Below are positions 5,990 through 12,374 of a DNA stretch of 14,519 nt, piece after piece. The DNA lies in assembly GCA_021780415.1 (NCBI GenBank), contig JAJXYW010000257.1, positions 1 to 14,519 of the forward strand, in the 5' to 3' direction. The notes below the pieces were generated by a model that did no database searches, was not told the DNA's origin, and saw nothing but the letters and a program-made list of their open reading frames with translations. Both the position numbers and the translations under genes were made by a program. This DNA is from Acidobacteriota bacterium (lineage in GTDB: Bacteria; Acidobacteriota; Terriglobia; Terriglobales; Acidobacteriaceae). Positions within the stretch are counted from its first letter, which is position 1. Each line of letters opens with the position of its first letter.

Positions 5990-6835
5990 ATGCCCACGCC
6001 CTACACCGGACGTCTCGCTCCATCACCCACGGGCCTGCTCCATCTCGGCCACGCGCGCACCTTCTTCATCGCCCACCAGCGCGCCCGTGCCGCCCACGGC
6101 TTCCTCTATCTCCGCGACGAAAACCTCGATCCCCAGCGCTCCCGCCCCGAGTTCTCCGCCGCCATGCGCGAAGACCTTCACTGGCTCGGCCTCACCTGGG
6201 ACGCCGAGCTCCGCCAATCCGACCGCCTCCCTCTCTACCGCGCCGCCCTCCACCAACTCCTCGCCGCCGGCCTCGCCTACCCCTGCACATGTTCCCGCCG
6301 CGACCTCCTCCACGCCACCCACGCACCCCACGAAGAGGAGGACGACGAGCCCCTCTACAACAACCACTGCCGACCCGCTGGCCCAGCAGCAAATCTCATC
6401 GACGCTCGCCGTCCGCGCAGGACCAACTACCGCTTCCGCACCCCTGACGACCGCAAGCCCATCACCTTCACCGACCTCCACGCCGGCCCCCAATCCTTCA
6501 CCCCCGCCGTCGACTTCGGCGACTTCCTCGTCTGGCGCAAACCCCTCACCTCCGACCCCAACGACATCGGCCTCCCCAGCTACCAGCTCGCCTGCGTCGT
6601 CGACGACGCCCTCACGCACATCACCGAAGTCGTCCGCGGCCGCGACCTGCTCAAGTCCACCGCCCGCCAGATCCTCCTTCAGCGCGCCCTCGGCTACCCC
6701 ACCCCCGCCTACTTACACTGCGACCTTCTCCGCGACCCCAACGGCGTCCGCCTCGCCAAGCGTCACGACGCCCTCGCCCTCCGCACCCTCCGCGCCCAGG
6801 GCCTCACCCCCGCCGACATCCGCGCCCTGTTCTAA
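5990..6835 (+). CDS. gluQ: Glutamyl-Q tRNA(Asp) synthetase
   Basis: A 281-residue paralogue of the glutamyl-tRNA synthetase catalytic core that lacks the anticodon-binding domain. GluQ activates glutamate and attaches it to the queuosine base at the wobble position of tRNA(Asp) in the cytosol. Seen: YTGRLAPSPTGLLHLGHART with the HIGH-type motif HLGH (18-21); RDENLDPQRSR (42-52), which corresponds to the RIEDLDPPR region; a zinc site C99-x-C101 with Y123-x3-C127, the GluQ spacing; SYQLACVVDDALTHITEVVRGRDLL (197-221); and RLAKR (254-258) in place of KMSKS, as expected for this family. Length is near the family norm. It starts 38 bases after the membrane-protein gene with no strong ribosome-binding site; CATACT at 5975-5980 is a weak -10-like match. 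The upstream in-frame ATG at 5921 lies inside the previous gene and adds unrelated residues, so 5990 was chosen. Confidence 0.92.
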   Translation: MPTPYTGRLAPSPTGLLHLGHARTFFIAHQRARAAHGFLYLRDENLDPQRSRPEFSAAMREDLHWLGLTWDAELRQSDRLPLYRAALHQLLAAGLAYPCTCSRRDLLHATHAPHEEEDDEPLYNNHCRPAGPAANLIDARRPRRTNYRFRTPDDRKPITFTDLHAGPQSFTPAVDFGDFLVWRKPLTSDPNDIGLPSYQLACVVDDALTHITEVVRGRDLLKSTARQILLQRALGYPTPAYLHCDLLRDPNGVRLAKRHDALALRTLRAQGLTPADIRALF

Positions 6836-6866
6836 CGCATCTTCGCTCTCGCCTTCGCCTTTCTGG

Positions 6867-6896
6867 TTGTCATTCTGAGCGCAGCGAAGAACCTGC
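6867..6896. repeat. Dispersed repeat, short form, downstream of gluQ
   Basis: Reads TTGTCATTCTGAGCGCAGCG and then AAGAACCTGC. It is the short relative of the repeat inside the polymerase gene at 3641: same first seven bases, same GCGCAGCG core, same ACCTGC end, but missing the middle. It lies in the 117-base gap between the convergent genes gluQ and the S9 peptidase. It encodes nothing apparent. Confidence 0.55.
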
Positions 6897-6898
6897 TT

Positions 6899-6916
6899 CT
6901 CGCGCCCCCCGGCGAG
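6899..6916. terminator. Possible bidirectional hairpin between convergent genes
   Basis: CTCGC (6899-6903) pairs with GCGAG (6912-6916) around an 8-base C-rich loop, between the stop codons of gluQ and the S9 peptidase. A TTT follows at 6920-6922 but no real T-run. Position favours a terminator for both genes; strength is doubtful. Confidence 0.2.
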
Positions 6917-6952
6917 CGCCTTTCATCCTTCACTATCCTCTGCGCTCTACCC

Positions 6953-9409
6953 TCACTGCGCCGCGTAGTACGCCTTCACAACCTCCGCATACGACTTCGG
7001 CACAAAGTCCATCGCCGGCACGCCTCCCGCAAGATACTTCACAAAATAATCCCACTTCCGCTTCATCACATACGGCGTCGCGGCAGCGTATCCGTGGTGC
7101 ACATTCGGGATCAGCAGCATGTCAAAATCCTTGTTCGCCTTGATCAGCGCATCGACCACCAGCAGCGTATTGTTCGGCGGAACATTGTCATCCATCGTTC
7201 CATGCGTCAGCATCAGATGTCCCTTCAGGTTCTTCGCATACTGCGCATTGGCCTGCGCAGCATAGTTATCCGCACCATCCGTCCCCATCACCTCCAGCCC
7301 AGCCCAGCGCTCGTCCCAGTCGTCCTCATACTCCCGCTGGTCGTGGTTGCCGCTCTCCGCCCAACCCACCTTGAAGAACTCCGGGAAGTGGAACATCGCC
7401 GACACGGTCGCATTCCCGCCCCCCGAGTGTCCCGTAATTCCCACCCTGTCCGCGTCCATCCACGCATACCGCGACGCTAGGTCCTTGATCCCCGCCACCT
7501 GGTCTGGAATCGTAGCGTCGTTCATCTCCGCCGGGCTTGAAGCATGCGCATCATGGAAGCTCTTCGACCGGTGCGGATTCCCCATCCCATCGATGCACAC
7601 CACCGCGAATCCCAAATCCGCCATCGCCTGCAAGTCGCCATGCGAAGCCTCAAATCCCGGCGGCCCAAACACCGAGCACGACCCATCCTGCGGCCCCGGA
7701 TACACATAATCCACCACCGGATACTTCTTCGTCGCATCGAAGTTCGTCGGCTTGAACAAAATCCCATACACCGCCGTCTTCCCATCGCGCGCCTTCATCT
7801 CCACCCGTTCCGGAGCCTTCCATCCCGCCGCCACCAACTGCGAAACATCTTGCTTCGCCAGCGTCACCAGCACCTTCCCCGCATCATCCCGCACCACCGC
7901 CGTCTGCGGTGTGTCCACGGTCGAGTACACATCCACAAACGTCTTTCCATCCTCCGACGCCGTCACCTCATGCGTCGCCACCTCCGGCGTCAGCCGCCGC
8001 TGGTGCTTCCCATCCAGATCCACGCGAAAGTAATTCACATAGTACGGATCTTCACCCTTCACCTTATTGGTCGCGGTGAAATACAGCACGCGATCCTTCT
8101 CATCCACATGCTTCATCTCCCACACCGGCCCATCGCCGCTCGTCACCTGGTTCTTCAACTCGCCCGTCGTCAGGTCATACAGATACGCCTGCGCCCAGTT
8201 GCTCCGCTCGCTCACCCACAGAAATTCATTCGAGTCCCACAGCACCTTCCAGTCCGCCTTCGTCTGCCAGCCGTAGTACGAATCCACATGTTCGTGATAC
8301 GCATCGTGCACCTCACCCGACGTCGCATCGGCCACCTTCACCCACTCATCCTTGTGGTCCCGCGACGTCGCCACAAACGCCAGCCGCGCATCGTCCGGCG
8401 AAAACTCCACGTCATTCCATCGACCATCCCCATCGCAGCTCACGTCATCGCACTCCATGCTGCGATGCTCCAGCGGCTCCGTCTTCAGCCGCACCACCTT
8501 CGCCGTCGCCACATCGATCACCACCGGCTCAATCATCGTGACGTCCTTATCCCCCACCAGCGGATAACGCCACGCCTCCAGCTTCGGGTGCCGATTCGTC
8601 ACCGGCACCAGGTACATCAGCCCCGTCTTCCGCTGGTCTTGTTGAAACGTAGCAATCTTCTTCCCATCCGCCGACCACGTCACAATCGCCCCATCCGAGT
8701 GCTGCCACCCGGCATTGTCCGTCGCGTACCCAAAGTCCTCGACGCCATCGGTCGTCAACTGCCGCTCCTCCCCCGTAGCCACCGTCCGCACCCACAAATT
8801 ATTGTCGCGAATGAACGCAGCCAGCTTCTTATCCGGCGAAAGATTGGCCCCGCCCGCATGTCGCCGCACGATTGCAGCCTTCGTTCCCCCCGCCTTCTCC
8901 GCAGTCTTCTCTTCACTCGGTGGCTTCGGCTCCTCCGTGCACGAGGTCACCGCCGCATCGCAATGGAACACGCCCTCCGCCGTCGTCACCGCAAACCCGC
9001 CGTTGGCCTCTGCCTTGTACTGCGTAACCCCCAGCTTCGTCGCCTCCACCGGAGTCTTCTTCGCCGCATCGCCCATGGCAACATTCAACGCCGCCGCCAG
9101 CTTCGCGTTATCGAACGCCGGAGCCACACTCCACACCTTCGTCCCTGCTGTCTGCCCGGCGATCATGTACGCCGTCCCACCCACTCCCGGATCACGATAG
9201 AACACCCGCCCATCGGCCAGATACTCCACCCCTCGCACCGTATGGTGCACCAGCGGATTCACGTTGTACGACATCCACCGCTCCGCCTGCGCATAATCCT
9301 GCGCGGTATAAACCCTCTGCGCCACAGCAGGCAGCGCAGCAGCAGAGGCGAGCACCATCACACTTGCACAAATATTCCCAAAGACAATCGAAGACCGGCG
9401 ATTCAGCAT
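6953..9409 (-). CDS. Exported dipeptidyl peptidase IV-like serine peptidase (family S9)
   Basis: An 818-residue exported peptidase, likely releasing dipeptides (classically X-Pro) from peptide N-termini outside the cytoplasm. Residues 1-30 form a signal peptide (MLNRRSS start, hydrophobic core, cleavage near AVA-Q31). A beta-propeller domain spans about 60-530: it includes SPDKKLAAFIRDNNLWV (191-207), ATFQQDQRKTGLMYLVPV, and an acidic helper stretch near 315-340. The alpha/beta-hydrolase domain follows from about 535. The triad is visible: S662 in GHSGGG, D740 in THGTMDDNVPP and H772 in VHHGY. GHSGGG has Gly where many members have Tyr (GWSYGG). Cys pairs C150/C157 and C320/C325 may form disulfides. 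The frame extends to an upstream ATG at 9517, but that adds an Arg/Trp-rich stretch before the signal peptide, so 9409 was chosen, although its ribosome-binding site is poor. Divergent from the efflux operon. Confidence 0.9.
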   Translation of the reverse strand: MLNRRSSIVFGNICASVMVLASAAALPAVAQRVYTAQDYAQAERWMSYNVNPLVHHTVRGVEYLADGRVFYRDPGVGGTAYMIAGQTAGTKVWSVAPAFDNAKLAAALNVAMGDAAKKTPVEATKLGVTQYKAEANGGFAVTTAEGVFHCDAAVTSCTEEPKPPSEEKTAEKAGGTKAAIVRRHAGGANLSPDKKLAAFIRDNNLWVRTVATGEERQLTTDGVEDFGYATDNAGWQHSDGAIVTWSADGKKIATFQQDQRKTGLMYLVPVTNRHPKLEAWRYPLVGDKDVTMIEPVVIDVATAKVVRLKTEPLEHRSMECDDVSCDGDGRWNDVEFSPDDARLAFVATSRDHKDEWVKVADATSGEVHDAYHEHVDSYYGWQTKADWKVLWDSNEFLWVSERSNWAQAYLYDLTTGELKNQVTSGDGPVWEMKHVDEKDRVLYFTATNKVKGEDPYYVNYFRVDLDGKHQRRLTPEVATHEVTASEDGKTFVDVYSTVDTPQTAVVRDDAGKVLVTLAKQDVSQLVAAGWKAPERVEMKARDGKTAVYGILFKPTNFDATKKYPVVDYVYPGPQDGSCSVFGPPGFEASHGDLQAMADLGFAVVCIDGMGNPHRSKSFHDAHASSPAEMNDATIPDQVAGIKDLASRYAWMDADRVGITGHSGGGNATVSAMFHFPEFFKVGWAESGNHDQREYEDDWDERWAGLEVMGTDGADNYAAQANAQYAKNLKGHLMLTHGTMDDNVPPNNTLLVVDALIKANKDFDMLLIPNVHHGYAAATPYVMKRKWDYFVKYLAGGVPAMDFVPKSYAEVVKAYYAAQ

Positions 9410-9668
9410 AAGCAGGGAGATCCCATCCGAAGAATTTTCGCAGCGACAGCGTGCCAACAGCCTAGCCCAAAACCCACTCCCCACGCGAATCACGCCACCC
9501 CGCCACCCTCTCCACACCGCTCACCCTCCACTGTACACAATTCATCCGCCGATTACGCCAACGCAATCGCTGCATGAAGCAGCCAGGATCATTGCCCTCC
9601 GAATCCAACACGACATTTCAGAAATCCTTCAGGATGGCTTAATCTCGGTCTTGTAGTGTAATGACCGA
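9410..9668. other. Divergent intergenic region of 259 bases
   Basis: Separates the S9 peptidase (minus) from the efflux operon (plus) and should hold both promoters. On the plus strand a TGTAAT -10-like hexamer is described separately. On the minus strand I found no convincing -35/-10 pair; a weak TTGGCG with 18-base spacing to TGTACA exists around 9530-9560. No RNA gene, repeat or regulator gene is seen. Confidence 0.4.
9646..9667 (+). promoter_or_regulatory. Candidate -10 and flanking inverted repeat of the efflux operon
   Basis: TGTAAT at 9657-9662 matches the -10 consensus at 5 of 6 positions and ends 6 bases before the ATG at 9669. The start of transcription would coincide with the start codon, and no ribosome-binding site is visible, so a leaderless mRNA is possible. 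CGGTC (9646-9650) and GACCG (9663-9667) flank it as a 5-base inverted repeat with a 12-base gap, an arrangement that could be a repressor site. No good -35 was found. Confidence 0.35.
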
Positions 9669-11039
9669 ATGAGCCGTTCTCCATCCATACTCACGAGATC
9701 AATGGTGAAAGTCCTCTGCGCTTCGCTCCTTTTCAGCGGAGCCGCTCTTGTTGCACAGTCGCTTGCAGCTACCTCCGCACCCATCTCGACAGCCGCAGCT
9801 CAAATCTCGCTCGATCAGGCCGTCCATCTCGCCGAGTCCAACGAGCCAGCCTTCACCGCAGCACTCGCGCAGGGCCGTCTCGCCCGGCTGGACCGTTCCG
9901 TTGCCATCGCCAGCCTGCTTCCAACGGTCACCTATCACAATCAATATCTCTTCACCCAGGGCAACGGCTCCACGGACCGCATCGGCCAGACCACCACCTC
10001 GCCGGCTCCGCGCTTCATCGCCAATAACGCAGTGCATGAGTACGCCAGCGAAGGCATCGTCAACGAGACCATCGGCGTCCAGCAGTTCAGCGCCGTGGCC
10101 GCGGCCAACGCCCGCGCAGCGCAGGCTGCGGCAGAGGCCGAGATCGCACGCCGCGGCCTCTTCTCCGCAGTCGTCGCTCTCTACTATGGCGTCGCCGCCG
10201 CAGAGACCAAGCTCGCCGTCGTACAGCGCAGCAAGGATGACGCGGACCACTTCCTCAACATCACGCAGCAACGCGAGCAGGCCCGCGAGGCCGCCCACGC
10301 CGACGTCGTCAAGGCCGAACTACAGCAGCAGCAGCGCGCCCGCGACGTGCAGGACGCAACCCTCGCCGCCTCCACCGCCCGCCTCGATCTCGCCGTACTT
10401 CTCTTCCCCGATCCGCGCACTCCCTTCCAAACCCAACCCGCCGCTCCGCCCGTCCTTCCCGACCGCAGCGTGATTGACGCCGACGCCAGCAAAAATAATC
10501 CCGAGATGATGCGCGCACTGGCTGCGCTGCACGCCAGTGAAGCCGACGTCACCACTGCGCGCGCAGCCTACCTGCCCGACCTCGGACTGAACGTCACCTA
10601 CGGCATCGACGCGCCGCAGTTTGCCATCAACGGCCCCAACTCCACGCGTAACCTCGGCTACTCCGCCATGGCCACGCTCGACATCCCCATCTGGGACTGG
10701 CTCTCTACCGACCACAAGGTCAAGCAGAGCGAGATTCGCCGCAACCTCGCCCGCGTCGCACTCTCCGCCACTCAGCGGCGGTTGATCGCGAACCTCTCCG
10801 AACTCTACGATGGCGCCGTCACAGCACGCGACCAGTTGTCCTCGCTCGACGCCAGCGTCACCACCGCGCAGGAGAGTCTTCGCCTCACCGAACTGCGCTA
10901 CACCGGCGGCGAAGGCTCCGTGCTCGAAGTCGTCGACGCTCAGAATTCTTTACTCGCCGCAGAGGTCGCTCGCGCCGACAGCGTCGTACGCTATCAACTC
11001 GCGCTGGCCAATCTTCAGACACTCACCGGAAGGTTTTGA
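9669..11039 (+). CDS. TolC-type outer-membrane efflux protein
   Basis: A 456-residue outer-membrane factor, expected to trimerise into the exit duct of a tripartite pump. It has a signal sequence (hydrophobic LCASLLFSGAALVAQSLA, about 16-33) and two OEP repeats: the first opens with ISLDQAVHLAESNEPAF (about 46-62); the second includes YLPDLGLNVTYG and ends with RYTGGEGSVLEVVDAQNSLLAAEVARADSVVRYQLALANLQTLTG, the typical closing helix pair. Long Ala/Gln/Glu-rich coiled helices lie between. No lipobox is present, unlike many NodT-type members. An alternative start is the ATG at 9702, which gives a cleaner signal peptide; the 9669 start was kept because of the -10 placement. First gene of the operon; the stop is 3 bases before the adaptor gene. 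Substrate unknown. Confidence 0.9.
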   Translation: MSRSPSILTRSMVKVLCASLLFSGAALVAQSLAATSAPISTAAAQISLDQAVHLAESNEPAFTAALAQGRLARLDRSVAIASLLPTVTYHNQYLFTQGNGSTDRIGQTTTSPAPRFIANNAVHEYASEGIVNETIGVQQFSAVAAANARAAQAAAEAEIARRGLFSAVVALYYGVAAAETKLAVVQRSKDDADHFLNITQQREQAREAAHADVVKAELQQQQRARDVQDATLAASTARLDLAVLLFPDPRTPFQTQPAAPPVLPDRSVIDADASKNNPEMMRALAALHASEADVTTARAAYLPDLGLNVTYGIDAPQFAINGPNSTRNLGYSAMATLDIPIWDWLSTDHKVKQSEIRRNLARVALSATQRRLIANLSELYDGAVTARDQLSSLDASVTTAQESLRLTELRYTGGEGSVLEVVDAQNSLLAAEVARADSVVRYQLALANLQTLTGRF

Positions 11040-11042
11040 TCG

Positions 11043-12374
11043 ATGATGCTTCGACCCACCAACAGTGATCTTGTGAACCAGCGCACGCCCTCGTGCGGCG
11101 TCTGGAAGTACGCCACCGCAACACTCGTCTGCTGCCTCGCACTCGCCGGCTGCAAGCAGGAAGAGACAACGCCCCAGGTCCTCGTTACCGTCCAGGCGGC
11201 AAAGCCTGAGATCGCCTCCATCTCCGAGCACATCGAAGGCGACGCCATTCTCTCTCCGCTCGCCGAGGCCGCGCTCTCTCCCAAGATCAGTGCGCCGGTC
11301 AAGAAGTTCTACGTGCAGCGAGGATCGCATGTCCGCGCCGGACAACTGCTCGTCACGCTCGAAGACCGCGATCTGCAAGGCACCGCGCTCGACAATCAGG
11401 GCAGCTACACTGCGGCGCAGGCGACCTACCAGGAAGCCACCAGCGTTCAGTTGCCGGAGGCCACGCAGACCGCGCAACTCGATCTCGCCCAGGCCCGGGC
11501 AAACCTCAGCCTCAACGAGAGCATCGTCAAAGGCCGCACGCAGCTCTTTCAGGAGGGCGCAATCCCCGGCCGCGACCTCGACACCGCCAAGGCTGCGCTG
11601 GTGCAGGCGCAGGCTGCATACGACACCGCCTCCAAGCATCTCCAGGCGCTCGAAAGCATCGGCCGCGCAGCCAGCGGCAAGGTCGCGCAGGGCCAGTTGA
11701 CCTCGGCCAAAGGCAAGTATCTCAACGCCGAAGCGCTCGCCAGCTACGCCTCCCTGCGCAGCCCCATCGACGGAGTCGTCACCGACCGCCCGCTCTTCGC
11801 CGGCGAGATGGCCCCCGCCGGAACCCCGCTCGTCACCGTCATGGACACCTCCTCGCTCATCGCCAAGCTGCATCTCTCGCAGTCCATGGTCCAGCGCATG
11901 AAGGTCGGCGACAAGGCGCAGGTCACCGTGCATGGCCTGGACGCACCCGTTGAAGGCGCCGTCTCCCTCATCAGCCCCGCCCTCGACCCCGGTTCGACCA
12001 CCGTCGAGATCTGGGTCAAACTCACCAACCCTGACGGCAAGCTCAAAGCAGGAGCGCCCGCCCACGTCGCCATCGTCGGCCGCACCGTGCCCGACGCCTT
12101 GCAGGTCCCCGCCTCGGCCCTCCTCGCCACCGATGATGGCAGCTTCGGCGTCATGGTTGTGGACAGCCAAAGCACCGCGCACCTCAAGCCCGTCACCACC
12201 GGCATCCGCCTGCCCTACACCGTGCAGATCCTCAGCGGCATCGGCCCCGGCGACCTCGTCATCGACACCGGAGGCTACGGCCTGCAGGACGGCACCAAGG
12301 TCAAGCTCGGCGCACCCGGCGACGACAAGGGCACCGACAGCACTGCCGGCAGCACCAAGGGGGACAAGGACTGA
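11043..12374 (+). CDS. RND efflux periplasmic adaptor (membrane-fusion) lipoprotein
   Basis: A 443-residue adaptor that would link the inner-membrane RND permease to the outer-membrane factor. The lipobox LAGC, with lipidated C37, follows a hydrophobic stretch (23-36), so it is probably anchored in the inner membrane by lipid. The barrel-sandwich (lipoyl-like) halves are ISAPVKKFYVQRGSHVRAGQLLVTLEDRD (about 82-110) and LRSPIDGVVTDRPLFAGEMAPAGTPLVTV (about 238-266). Between them is a long alpha-hairpin rich in Ala and Gln. A beta-barrel and membrane-proximal domain follow, with VPASALLATDDG typical near 356. The Gly/Asp/Lys-rich tail (about 422-443) is low complexity. ATG codons at 11043 and 11046 are both possible starts. 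The stop overlaps the permease start in TGATG. Metal versus drug substrate cannot be decided; there are no His-rich metal motifs. Confidence 0.92.
   Translation: MMLRPTNSDLVNQRTPSCGVWKYATATLVCCLALAGCKQEETTPQVLVTVQAAKPEIASISEHIEGDAILSPLAEAALSPKISAPVKKFYVQRGSHVRAGQLLVTLEDRDLQGTALDNQGSYTAAQATYQEATSVQLPEATQTAQLDLAQARANLSLNESIVKGRTQLFQEGAIPGRDLDTAKAALVQAQAAYDTASKHLQALESIGRAASGKVAQGQLTSAKGKYLNAEALASYASLRSPIDGVVTDRPLFAGEMAPAGTPLVTVMDTSSLIAKLHLSQSMVQRMKVGDKAQVTVHGLDAPVEGAVSLISPALDPGSTTVEIWVKLTNPDGKLKAGAPAHVAIVGRTVPDALQVPASALLATDDGSFGVMVVDSQSTAHLKPVTTGIRLPYTVQILSGIGPGDLVIDTGGYGLQDGTKVKLGAPGDDKGTDSTAGSTKGDKD

Noticed and set aside
9410..9517. N-terminal extension of the S9 peptidase from the ATG at 9517
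   Set aside because: It would place 36 Arg/Trp/Gly-rich residues in front of a normal signal peptide; the start at 9409 is more sensible.
7544..9577. Plus-strand open frame of about 677 codons opposite the S9 peptidase
   Set aside because: Same Arg/His/Pro-rich antisense composition; the minus strand encodes a recognisable peptidase with triad and signal peptide.
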